DNA from: Saccharofermentans sp.
GTDB taxonomy: Bacteria; Bacillota; Clostridia; Saccharofermentanales; Saccharofermentanaceae
DNA: 64,000 nucleotides
NCBI GenBank assembly: GCA_024403675.1
Contig: JAKSRH010000003.1
Span: forward strand, 42,420-106,419
Direction: 5' to 3'
Within the stretch, counting starts at the first letter, position 1; each line of letters opens with the position of its first letter. Position numbers and translations under genes: made by a program. Below are positions 7,549 through 15,522 of the stretch, piece by piece. The notes beneath the pieces are model-generated. The model worked only from the letters and a program-made list of their open reading frames with translations, was not told the DNA's origin and made no database searches.

Positions 7549-8265
7549 TTACAAGTTCATAGCAATAAGTGCCACTCCTGAAAAAACAAGAAGCGCGACA
7601 ACAATTTTCATTACAACTTTATCATTAAGTTTGGAACCACAAAATATGCCAAACCAAAGACCAGCTAACATAAATGGCACCATCATCAGAGCTTGCTTCA
7701 GCGATGCGAGAGTAATAATCCCCATCACGCTGTAGGTTATAATTCTAAAGATATTTTCCATCACAAAGATGGCACTAATATTACCCTTAAAATCATCACT
7801 AGACTTAGCAAAACGACCTATGTATGCTGCTAAAAGAGCGCGTACGCCAAACATGCCACAAATAATACCAGACAAAAGTCCAATAACAAAAAGAAAAGTC
7901 TTCGATTCTTTAAGCTTAAGTTTACCTGTATTTCTAAGAAGCATCTCCAAAGCCACAAGAATAACCAATACACCAAAAGCAATCTTTACATACTGTGCAT
8001 TAACATATTTAAGGACAAAGGCGCCAGGAAGTGTACCAACTATAACAAGCAGTGCCAAAGGCAACACCATGCGCCATCTAACAATTTTTCTATTCTTAAT
8101 AAACAATATGAGATTAGCAGGAAATCCTAGAACAAGATCCACTGGAGATATATCCACATTACTTGTTCCAAAACTTAGTATCGACGTCAAAACAAGAGTA
8201 TTAGCAAATCCGCTAATACCCTTAACAAAATACGCTACTAATGCCGCTATAATCCAGATTCCCAT
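7549..8265 (-). CDS. TSUP (TauE/SafE) family membrane permease
   Basis: 238 residues, almost wholly hydrophobic with about seven membrane segments, matching the sulfite/sulfoacetate exporter family (IAALVAYFVKGISGFANTLV at the start, LLSGIICGMFGVRALLAAYIG in the middle). Substrates in the family are small sulfur or organic anions. It starts nine bases after the arsenate reductase gene and closes the same operon, so export of an oxyanion or thiol-related compound is a fair inference. Arsenite export itself is normally by ArsB or Acr3, which are absent here. Confidence 0.85.
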   Translation of the reverse strand: MGIWIIAALVAYFVKGISGFANTLVLTSILSFGTSNVDISPVDLVLGFPANLILFIKNRKIVRWRMVLPLALLVIVGTLPGAFVLKYVNAQYVKIAFGVLVILVALEMLLRNTGKLKLKESKTFLFVIGLLSGIICGMFGVRALLAAYIGRFAKSSDDFKGNISAIFVMENIFRIITYSVMGIITLASLKQALMMVPFMLAGLWFGIFCGSKLNDKVVMKIVVALLVFSGVALIAMNL

Positions 8266-8274
8266 TAAAACAAC

Positions 8275-8664
8275 TTATATTAATTCTTTAATCTTTTCTT
8301 CAATTCTCTTTATTACATCTATGAACACATCATCACTACAGCCAGTAGGATCATTAAGTCCCCAATCATCATCAAATGGTCTTCCGATAAATGGACATGC
8401 TACATTGCATCCCATAGATACAGCTATATCAGGATTAGGAATACTGTCTATAAGCTTGCTATGTTGACCATTAGCTTCCATATCAACACCATACAGTTCC
8501 TTCATGATTCTGACAGCATCCTGATTAATCTGTGGTTTTACTTCTGTTCCAGCAGAATAACAATCATATTTATCACTTATATACAACTTACCCAGTGCCT
8601 CTGCAATCTGACTTCTACAAGAATTATGTACGCAAACAAACGCAATTGCTTTCTTATTATTCAT
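8275..8664 (-). CDS. arsC: Thioredoxin-type arsenate reductase
   Basis: 129 residues of the low-molecular-weight phosphatase fold. The P-loop is C11-VHNSC-R17, followed by the paired cysteines in SMGCNVACPF and the DDWGLNDPTG segment, as in plasmid pI258-type ArsC, which reduces arsenate to arsenite with electrons relayed through a Cys triad to thioredoxin. The start overlaps the stop of the MarR gene by one base (TAATG). A role as a general phosphatase is less likely because all three redox cysteines are present. Confidence 0.9.
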   Translation of the reverse strand: MNNKKAIAFVCVHNSCRSQIAEALGKLYISDKYDCYSAGTEVKPQINQDAVRIMKELYGVDMEANGQHSKLIDSIPNPDIAVSMGCNVACPFIGRPFDDDWGLNDPTGCSDDVFIDVIKRIEEKIKELI

Positions 8665-9095
8665 TATTCAAAATCCTTAAGAAGCTTACGTAGAATTGTA
8701 TAAAGTTCGATTGTCTCTTCTTTACTTAAATCAATGCAACCACCAATCTTAGAAGGGATTTCAACAGCCTTCTCTCGAAGATTCATTCCTTCTTTAGTTA
8801 CGGATACAAGAAGAACTCTCTCATCATCCTCATCTCTGTTACGTGTGACAAGACCCTTTTTCTCAAGAGTTTTAAGAAGTGGTGTAAGTGTACCTGAATC
8901 AAGGAACAATCTCTTACCAAGATCTTTTACTGTGATTGTTCTATCTTCCCACATAACCATCATTACAATGTACTGGGTATAAGTTAAATCGATTTCCTTA
9001 AGAAATGGAGTGTATTTACGAACAATCTCCTTTGATACTGCATACAAAGGAAAACAAAGCTGATTATCGAGCTTCAACGCATCGTATTTACTCAT
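8664..9095 (-). CDS. MarR/OhrR-like peroxide-responsive repressor
   Basis: About 143 residues with a winged helix-turn-helix (VKDLGKRLFLDSGTLTPLLKTLEKKGLVTR). The N-terminus LDNQLCFPLYAVSKEIV has the cysteine found in OhrR proteins, where oxidation by organic peroxides releases DNA. The start is ambiguous: ATG codons occur at 9107, 9101, 9098 and 9095, and GATGAGG is best spaced for 9095. It overlaps the TSCPD gene before it and arsC after it, so it sits inside an operon whose first member is a damaged glutathione peroxidase. That supports a peroxide-response role. Confidence 0.85.
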   Translation of the reverse strand: MSKYDALKLDNQLCFPLYAVSKEIVRKYTPFLKEIDLTYTQYIVMMVMWEDRTITVKDLGKRLFLDSGTLTPLLKTLEKKGLVTRNRDEDDERVLLVSVTKEGMNLREKAVEIPSKIGGCIDLSKEETIELYTILRKLLKDFE

Positions 9096-9387
9096 CATCA
9101 TCCTCATCTAGTGGAGACTTATAATTTGGATCCTTTGATGCTTCCAAACCTGCTCGAACAGCCTTAGCGAGCTGATTAGCACAAGATGTTCCTCTCATAC
9201 CACACTGAACACCTGTAAGTTTACTTTCAATGGCATCCACAGTCCACCCATCCAATATTAACGGAATAGCTTTAAGATTTCCATCACAACCGCCCATAAA
9301 CTGGATATTTCTTACCACATCGCCATCCAAATCCATGCTAATTATTTTAGAGCATGTACCCTGTGTTAAATAATCAAAGTGAAACAT
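9088..9387 (-). CDS. Small TSCPD-domain protein (TIGR03905 type)
   Basis: 99 residues. The segment GMRGTSCANQLAKAV contains the TSCxDQLA-like signature of the domain also found at the C-terminus of some ribonucleotide reductases, and GGCDGNLKAI is conserved in the free-standing family. The biochemical role is not established; cysteines at GGCDG, VQCG and TSC suggest metal or thiol chemistry. The gene sits one base after the peroxidase remnant and overlaps the OhrR-like gene, so it probably belonged to a peroxide-defence operon. Confidence 0.8.
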   Translation of the reverse strand: MFHFDYLTQGTCSKIISMDLDGDVVRNIQFMGGCDGNLKAIPLILDGWTVDAIESKLTGVQCGMRGTSCANQLAKAVRAGLEASKDPNYKSPLDEDDDE

Positions 9388-9388
9388 A

Positions 9389-9652
9389 TTAGAGCAACTC
9401 CTTTACCTTCTCAGCGATTTTCTTAACAATAGGAGCAAGTATAAGCTTCATTGGACCATTAAATCCAGCAAACTTAGTGTTTGATGTAATCCACTTATAA
9501 AGATCAATCGCATCATCACCATTAACATCAATCTTGGAATACTGTGGGAAAGTAATTCCATATCTTCCAGTACAGAAATCATGAACCTCTTCATCTGTAC
9601 CAGGTGTCTGCTCACCAAACTGATTACATGGAAAATCAAGAATCTCATACAT
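9389..9652 (-). pseudogene. Glutathione peroxidase remnant lacking its catalytic N-terminus
   Basis: The 87-residue reading EILDFPCNQFGEQTPGTDEE and onward (DFC, FPQYSKIDVNGDDA) is the middle and C-terminal part of a glutathione/thioredoxin peroxidase. The first ~60 residues, with the NTASxCGFT segment holding the catalytic Cys/Sec, are missing. Directly upstream in the same frame the sequence is not peroxidase but the tail of a GH10 xylanase (PTTPEGEERQKNEWCEMYEI), so the two were joined near the shared residues EIL. A short protein could start at the xylanase-derived ATG but would be inactive. The junction also removed the peroxidase promoter. Confidence 0.85.
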
Positions 9653-10186
9653 CTCACACCACTCATTTTTCTGACGTTCCTCACCTTCTGGTGTAGTAGG
9701 TCATGTTTCTACCTGATAGTCATTAAGATCAACAATATGTGGTGGCATAATCTCACCACTTACTAAAGTATTCTCCGTAAAATGCATTGGCAGACCAAAT
9801 ACAGAGTAACGTTCAAGGACATCTTCTAACTTCTCGCGTCCCATATAACCCTGGTGCTGGTGTGTCTGGATACCAATAGCACTAATAGGTACACCTGCAT
9901 TAAGACAACCATCAATAAGAATGCGATAACTTTCGGAAAGATTAAAATCGTTAATAAGAAGTATAGCTTCCGGATTAGCTGCATGTGCTGCATCAAAAAC
10001 TTCCTTAATGGGCTTAACTCTACCAAGCTCCTTGCAAATACGTGTGATGGCGTTATCGTAGCGGTCATAAACAGGCATAATTACCGCCTCATTAAAAACA
10101 TCCCACATATTAACCACACCCTTAAATGTAGTAACCTCACGATGAATACGATCAAGTTGCTTTGAAAGAAAGGTATAGTTCCATAG
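9653..10186 (-). pseudogene. GH10 endo-1,4-beta-xylanase remnant
   Basis: The frame reads WNYTFLSKQLDRIHREVTT, then FKGVVNMWDVFNEAVIM, SAIGIQTHQHQGYMG and MHFTENTLVSGEIMPPHI. NEA and TEN mark the GH10 acid/base and nucleophile glutamate regions of a xylanase-like domain. The N-terminal portion is absent, a stop (TAA, 10187-10189) precedes the fragment, and an in-frame TGA at 9701-9703 replaces what should be a tryptophan codon (QVET-stop-PTTPEGEERQ). After that the frame continues to EMYEI and then switches to peroxidase sequence. Three lesions make this a dead gene. Confidence 0.85.
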
Positions 10187-10196
10187 TTATAAAGTT

Positions 10197-10421
10197 TCAG
10201 CCACCTGACACTTCAACGCTTTTAGATTCAAGAAAACTCTTAATCATATTTAGCTGAGATTCGCTTACAATAGTACCTCTATATGTCTCAAGATACACCT
10301 TATCAAGGCCAATATACTTTTCAATGAATTCGTAGTCAGATGCCAGTTTATCAGCTGCTAATTCACGTGCTATTCCCTCAGGGATATATACTACTGTCTT
10401 AAAATTCTTATAATGCGCCAT
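10197..10421 (-). pseudogene. N-terminal stub of an unidentified (possibly glycoside-hydrolase-like) gene
   Basis: A 74-residue reading with a good AGGA ribosome site, MAHYKNFKTVVYIPEGIA ... LDKVYLETYRGTIVSESQ ... ESKSVEVSGG, then stop. The pattern of a beta strand, LDKVYLETYRG and a helix before VEVSGG looks like the first units of a TIM-barrel enzyme, but the rest is missing and xylanase-derived sequence begins about 11 bases later. I infer a truncation by the same deletion that removed the front of the xylanase. It could still be a genuine short protein. Confidence 0.55.
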
Positions 10422-10508
10422 GGGATATCCTCCGACAATTCATAGATACCCCATTTTAAAATTTTGAAATATAAATAAATATCAATTCCGTGGCATTACT
10501 ATAATTAA

Positions 10509-11063
10509 TTAAATGCAATCCTTCTTATCTGCACGTTTAAATATGAAATTACCAATAAAATCCAAGAAATAAATCGCCTGGAAAATAAGTGCCCAAACAA
10601 TACCCTTAGTTGGCTTACGTCTATGCTTAATAAGTCTAGCAATAACATATACAAACATAGGTAAATTCGCAGCGATAAAATACAAATAGGAGACAGTAAT
10701 TCCAACAATCATGAATCCTGGAGCAAGAACCATAAGAAATGGATTAAAGCAAAGTCCTGCTAGGAAGAACCAAAGGAAAAAGTTAATAATAAACCATGGG
10801 ATTAACGCAAGCTTCTCTTTGGTCATAATAGGAATTAATGACTCTTCTACAGTATAAGCCGTCCTCGCAGCCATAACAGAATTAACAACACCAAGACAAA
10901 GCGGAAAAATAGAACTAATAAAGAAAATAACAAAGATCGTCTTCATTACAACTTCATTTACTTCATAAAACTTAAATGCAATATCTGGCAAAATCTGCAA
11001 AGCGTAAAACGACCATATCTGAGCAACCGCCAATTTACGTCTTTTTTTCTTTAAACCATCCAT
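10509..11063 (-). CDS. Multi-pass membrane protein, unknown
   Basis: 184 residues with a basic N-terminus (MDGLKKKRRK) and about five hydrophobic segments, including IFVIFFISSIFPLCLGVV, IPWFIINFFLWFFLAGL and GFMIVGITVSYLYFIA. No family motif that I recognise. It starts 13 bases after the MATE gene and is the last gene of the polyamine operon, so it may assist export or be a passenger. A region of gene remnants follows. Confidence 0.7.
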   Translation of the reverse strand: MDGLKKKRRKLAVAQIWSFYALQILPDIAFKFYEVNEVVMKTIFVIFFISSIFPLCLGVVNSVMAARTAYTVEESLIPIMTKEKLALIPWFIINFFLWFFLAGLCFNPFLMVLAPGFMIVGITVSYLYFIAANLPMFVYVIARLIKHRRKPTKGIVWALIFQAIYFLDFIGNFIFKRADKKDCI

Positions 11064-11076
11064 AAATTCTAATCCC

Positions 11077-12414
11077 TTATCTAGTTAAATCCTTAAGCCA
11101 TTTATATCTCTTATAATGGAACAATGTCCATGGTATCTTACCTACTTCATCAAGGCAAGTGCATGCATATACAATAACAGGACTCCAACTAAACACAAAA
11201 GTGCCAAGAGCCGCCAAAGGCACAGCAAGGCACCACATAGTAACGGCCAGACTATAAAGGTCATACATAGTATCACCACCTGCAGAAAAGATACCGTTAA
11301 TCATTATTGTATTAACAGCACGACCAATCATGTATACACCCATAACTACCATAAGACCATAAAGTGTAGTAACCGCTTCTGGTGTAAGCTTTACGAAATG
11401 AACAATAAGAGGTGTAACTGCGAGCATTATTATGGAAGAAGCCGCACCAATAACAAATGCGATAATAACTATCCTGTCACCATATTTACGAGCCACATCC
11501 AATTTACCAGCGCCTAGCTCGTTACCAATAAGAATTCCTCCACCAACTGCCATACCATCTGTAATACAGCAAACAAGATCTCTTACTACAGCTACTACAG
11601 AATTGGCAGCTGCTGCGTCTGTACCCATATGGCCCATAAAAGCAGTATAAGATGCAAATCCTACACCCCATACAAGACATGCACCAAGAATTGGGAGCAT
11701 TACCTTGCAATAATCCTTAAACAAAAGCGGTGTGCTTTCGAAGAACTTCTTAAAATCAGGTCTAATAAAAGTGCTTCTATAAGATAAAATCACACAGGCT
11801 GTAAGCTCAATTACCCTTGTAATCGCAGTAGCAAGTGCAGCGCCTTCTACACTCATAGACTTTCCAAAAATGAAAACTGCATTAAGAATAATATTTACAA
11901 CAACAGCAGAAGAGGACACTGTCGCCGTAAAGCGCTGATGTCCACTTACCTTCATCATAGTAAGATAACTTTGGGAAATGCCCGTAATCAAATAAGAAAA
12001 TGCAGATATTTTAAGGTATTTAACACCTATATCTACAAGCACCTGTTCATCTGTGAGGATATGCATAAGACTAGCTGGAAAGAACTCACAGAGAATAAAA
12101 AATGCGATAGAAATAAAGCCACCAAGCTTTAGACAAATATGAAAAATCTTAGTAAGTGTTGCCTTATCACCCTTACCATAATACTGCGCTCCAAGAATTG
12201 CAGCAGTAGCTACTACACCACCGAGAATCATATTCTGAATAAACTGAACCTGTGTAGCAAGAGTTACAGCAGACATAGCATTTTGCTCGATGCTTCCAAG
12301 CATCAACGCATCAGCAACAGCTACTAATGCGAGCATTAAGCTCTGAATAGTAGCAGGGATTGCTAGCTGAAGTAACTTATTATAAAAACTATTCTGCTTA
12401 TTTGTATCAGTCAT
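11077..12414 (-). CDS. MATE-family transporter of the polyamine operon
   Basis: 445 residues with the MATE fold (ADALMLGSIEQNAMSAVTLA, ILGAQYYGKGDKATLTKIF, GILIGNELGAGKLDVARKYG). Its ATG directly abuts the aguB stop with no spacer, so expression is tied to the polyamine genes. Placement suggests export of a polyamine, agmatine or a related cation, and MATE pumps do carry organic cations; this remains an inference. Length and segment number are normal. Confidence 0.88.
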   Translation of the reverse strand: MTDTNKQNSFYNKLLQLAIPATIQSLMLALVAVADALMLGSIEQNAMSAVTLATQVQFIQNMILGGVVATAAILGAQYYGKGDKATLTKIFHICLKLGGFISIAFFILCEFFPASLMHILTDEQVLVDIGVKYLKISAFSYLITGISQSYLTMMKVSGHQRFTATVSSSAVVVNIILNAVFIFGKSMSVEGAALATAITRVIELTACVILSYRSTFIRPDFKKFFESTPLLFKDYCKVMLPILGACLVWGVGFASYTAFMGHMGTDAAAANSVVAVVRDLVCCITDGMAVGGGILIGNELGAGKLDVARKYGDRIVIIAFVIGAASSIIMLAVTPLIVHFVKLTPEAVTTLYGLMVVMGVYMIGRAVNTIMINGIFSAGGDTMYDLYSLAVTMWCLAVPLAALGTFVFSWSPVIVYACTCLDEVGKIPWTLFHYKRYKWLKDLTR

Positions 12415-13290
12415 TTACTTAGTAATTACCTTATATTCTGAAGGGCGACGGTCTCTGAAAAGGCCCCATCCAAGTCTAGCCTCATTTACTTCATCAAGGT
12501 CAAATTCAGCTACAAGAATTTCTTCCTTATCTCTAGATGCATATTCTACTAGAGCACCTCTTTCATCACAAATAAAAGAAGAACCAAAGAACTTAAGAGA
12601 GGATTCCTGACCTCCATTTTCTACAGATGGCTTTACTTCCTCTACCCCAATTCTATTAGCTGCAACCACAGGAACTACATTAGATCCTGCGTGGCCTCTC
12701 ATACAAATTCTCCAGTGTTCCATACTATCCACTGTAAGAATAGGCTCAGAACCAATAGCTGTAGGATAAAGTAGGATCTCCGCACCCTCAATCGCCATAC
12801 ATCTTGCTGTCTCAGGAAACCACTGATCCCAGCAAATTCCTACGCCAACTTTACCGTACTTAGTATCCCACACCTTAAAACCAGTATTACCTGGTGTGAA
12901 ATAAAATTTCTCCTGATAATAGTGATCATCAGGGATGTGTGTCTTACGATAAATGCCCATAACTTCACCGTCAGCATCAATCATAGCGATAGTGTTATAG
13001 AGAACATTACCATCCTTCTCGTAGAAGCTAATAGGCATTACCACGCTAAGCTCTTTACATGCTCCACGGAAATGATTTACGGCAGGATTCTCACTAACTG
13101 GAGTAGCATAAGCATAGTACTCATAGCATCTTTCCTGACAAAAATAAGGCCTCTCAAAAAGCTCCGGCAAAAGAATGATATTTGCGCCTTTAGAAGCAGC
13201 CTCGCGAACCATGGAATCTGCTTTAGTAATGTTCTCGTCCACATTTGAAGTCATGGACATCTGAATTGCAGCTACTTTAACTTTTCTCAT
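12415..13290 (-). CDS. aguB: N-carbamoylputrescine amidase
   Basis: 291 residues of the nitrilase superfamily. The Glu-Lys-Cys triad is visible: Glu43 in LLPELFERPYF, Lys116 in RKTHIPDDHYY and Cys153 in VGICWDQWFPE. The HIPDDHYYQEKFYFTPG stretch is characteristic of AguB, which hydrolyses N-carbamoylputrescine to putrescine, CO2 and ammonia. The start overlaps the aguA stop by four bases (ATGA), consistent with the two consecutive steps from agmatine. Cytoplasmic. Confidence 0.95.
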   Translation of the reverse strand: MRKVKVAAIQMSMTSNVDENITKADSMVREAASKGANIILLPELFERPYFCQERCYEYYAYATPVSENPAVNHFRGACKELSVVMPISFYEKDGNVLYNTIAMIDADGEVMGIYRKTHIPDDHYYQEKFYFTPGNTGFKVWDTKYGKVGVGICWDQWFPETARCMAIEGAEILLYPTAIGSEPILTVDSMEHWRICMRGHAGSNVVPVVAANRIGVEEVKPSVENGGQESSLKFFGSSFICDERGALVEYASRDKEEILVAEFDLDEVNEARLGWGLFRDRRPSEYKVITK

Positions 13291-14375
13291 AAAAACCAGT
13301 CTCCTTTTAAAGGTACCTGCTGTGTGATGCAGTGAATATTACCGCCTCCGACAATAATGTCACGAGCCTCAATAGGCACAATCAAACGGTGTGGGAATAA
13401 CTCTCCCAATATCTGACAAGCAACGCTGTCATTAGGATCTCTGAATTGAGGAACAAGAACTGTTCCATTACAAATATAAAAATTCGCATAAGACGCAGCA
13501 AGCTTCTCGCCTACTTCTCTAACGTATTCTCCCTCTTCGAACACAAATCCATCCAAATCTTTCTGTGTAATAACTACAGGATTCTTAGGGAGCGGAAGCT
13601 TATGAACCTTAAGTGTGCGCCCTCTAGCATCCTTAGTGTTTGTCAGAATCTCATAGTTTTGTACGCACACTTCGTGCTGTGGGTCAGACTCGTCATCCGT
13701 CCATGCCATCACGACTTCACCAGGCTTAACAAAACAGCAGAAATTATCTACATGTTCATTTGTCTCATCACCAAGGATTCCATGAGGAAGCCAAATAACC
13801 TTAGTAATGCCAAGATTATCACATAGTCTCTTCTCAATATCCTCACGAGTCATATCAGGATTACGACCAGGACTTAAAAGACATGCCTCTGTAGTAATCA
13901 AAGTTCCATCTCCATCAACATGGATAGAACCACCTTCCAATACAAAATCCTGTTGATCAACTACAGGGTAACGGAATTCCTTACAAAACTTAGAGGCAAA
14001 CTTATTATCATCTTCATAGTCTTTATAAAGGCCATCATAATCGCCACCCCAAGCATTAAACTTCCAGTCAATGCCATGAATAGAAAAATCATCAGTCTCT
14101 TCTACGAAAGTTGGACCAATATCTCTTGCCCATGCATCATCTGTAGGAAGTGCTACAGGTAAAATATTAATGTGATTACCAAAGATACCACACACCTCGC
14201 TATAGTGTGCGTCATCACAGATAAGATATACCTTTTCTGTTTCACTGATACTTGTGGCGATTTCCTTAAATGCTTTCTGAGCATTTTTGCCACCATAGGT
14301 CCATGAACCAGGACGAACAGGCCAGATTAAAATAGTTCCAGCATGTCTTTCGAACTCACCTGGCATTCTTTTCAT
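13287..14375 (-). CDS. aguA: Agmatine deiminase
   Basis: 362 residues, the family's normal size. Signature segments are WPVRPGSW, TDDAWARDIGPTFV, VLEGGSIHVDGDGT and the C-terminal VGGGNIHCITQQ with catalytic Cys349. The enzyme converts agmatine to N-carbamoylputrescine, which AguB in the next gene hydrolyses. It overlaps nspC by four bases and aguB by four bases. Peptidylarginine-deiminase relatives that act on peptides are excluded by the operon. Confidence 0.95.
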   Translation of the reverse strand: MKRMPGEFERHAGTILIWPVRPGSWTYGGKNAQKAFKEIATSISETEKVYLICDDAHYSEVCGIFGNHINILPVALPTDDAWARDIGPTFVEETDDFSIHGIDWKFNAWGGDYDGLYKDYEDDNKFASKFCKEFRYPVVDQQDFVLEGGSIHVDGDGTLITTEACLLSPGRNPDMTREDIEKRLCDNLGITKVIWLPHGILGDETNEHVDNFCCFVKPGEVVMAWTDDESDPQHEVCVQNYEILTNTKDARGRTLKVHKLPLPKNPVVITQKDLDGFVFEEGEYVREVGEKLAASYANFYICNGTVLVPQFRDPNDSVACQILGELFPHRLIVPIEARDIIVGGGNIHCITQQVPLKGDWFL

Positions 14376-15514
14376 GATAATCTCCCCTTAAAATCTTCAT
14401 ATCCAAATTCTTTAACAAGCTTAGTGGAACCATCTTCCTCAAGGCAATAAATAGATGGCAAGGCAATTCCATTAAAAGTATTGTTCTTTACCATGGAATA
14501 AATTGCCATATCCTCAAAGATTAATCTGTCTCCAATATTAAGAGCTTTATCAAAAGAGTAATCTCCGATAATATCTCCAGCAAGACATGTAAGTGATGAA
14601 AGGCGATATTCGTGTGGCTTTTCGCCCCACTTACCTGAATCCTTAAGTGGTGGACGATATGGCATTTCGAGCACATCTGGCATGTGGCACGCTGCAGATG
14701 CATCAAGGATTGCCACGTCGATTCCGTTACTTACTATATCCATAACTTCAGTAACGAGATAACCTGCATTAAGAGCAATTGCCTCACCAGGCTCTAAGTA
14801 AACTTCAACGCCGTACTTAGCCCTAAACTCCTTAACGATTCTCACCAAAAGGTCACGATCATAGTCATCTCTAGTGATGTGATGACCACCACCAAAGTTA
14901 ACCCATTTCATGCCACTTATAATGTCGCTAAACTTTTCTTCCACACCCTTAAGTGTAGTCTCTAAGTCATCTGAATTCTGCTCACATAGTGTGTGAAAGT
15001 GAATACCTTCCACATCTTTTAACAAGTCAGGATTATCAAGTAAAGCCTTATCAAGATTACTTCTTGTTATACCAAGACGAGAGCCTGGAGCACATGGGTC
15101 ATAAATCTCATGATCCTCCTGAGTAGAAATCTCAGGGTTAACTCTAAGACCACAAGAAGTCTTGCCCTTCACCCTAGATGCATACTTAACAACCTGTGAA
15201 GGAGAATTAAAAATAGTGTGATCACAAATGGATGCAATCTCATCAATTTCACTCTCTTTAAATGCAGGTGCAAACACATGATTTTCCTTGCCCATTTCTT
15301 CGTGGCCAAGTCTAGCCTCGTAAAGGCCAGAAGCTGTAGTACCAGAAATATAGTTACCAATTAATGGATACACAGCAAACATAGAAAATGCCTTCTGTGC
15401 AAGCAAAATATGTGCACCAGAACGTTCTTCCACATCCTTTAAAATCTCAAGGTTGTGAATAAGCTTTGCCTTATCAATAACATATGCTGGTGTCTGTATA
15501 TTATTAAAATCCAT
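14372..15514 (-). CDS. nspC: Carboxynorspermidine/carboxyspermidine decarboxylase
   Basis: 380 residues of the alanine-racemase-fold, fold-III PLP decarboxylases. ILLAQKAFSMFAVYP holds the PLP-binding Lys41; VNFGGGHHITRDDYD and YLEPGEAIALNAGYL are typical NspC segments. It decarboxylates carboxyspermidine (or carboxynorspermidine) to the polyamine. It follows the dehydrogenase gene by eight bases and overlaps aguA. Because the operon makes putrescine, spermidine is the expected product. Confidence 0.95.
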   Translation of the reverse strand: MDFNNIQTPAYVIDKAKLIHNLEILKDVEERSGAHILLAQKAFSMFAVYPLIGNYISGTTASGLYEARLGHEEMGKENHVFAPAFKESEIDEIASICDHTIFNSPSQVVKYASRVKGKTSCGLRVNPEISTQEDHEIYDPCAPGSRLGITRSNLDKALLDNPDLLKDVEGIHFHTLCEQNSDDLETTLKGVEEKFSDIISGMKWVNFGGGHHITRDDYDRDLLVRIVKEFRAKYGVEVYLEPGEAIALNAGYLVTEVMDIVSNGIDVAILDASAACHMPDVLEMPYRPPLKDSGKWGEKPHEYRLSSLTCLAGDIIGDYSFDKALNIGDRLIFEDMAIYSMVKNNTFNGIALPSIYCLEEDGSTKLVKEFGYEDFKGRLS

Positions 15515-15522
15515 CTTTATCC

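Noticed and set aside
7769..8467. 232-codon plus-strand open reading across the TSUP and arsC genes
   Set aside because: It is the mirror of two well-supported genes, has no ribosome site and gives a sequence of low complexity without family signatures.
9701..9703. In-frame TGA before a glutathione peroxidase fragment, possibly selenocysteine
   Set aside because: The TGA lies in xylanase-derived sequence (QVET-TGA-PTTPEGEERQ) where tryptophan is expected, not in the peroxidase active-site segment, which is missing. No SECIS-like stem was sought beyond this, as the context already explains it.
11116..11517. 133-codon plus-strand reading opposite the MATE gene
   Set aside because: Shadow of the MATE coding strand; basic, low-complexity composition and no start signals.
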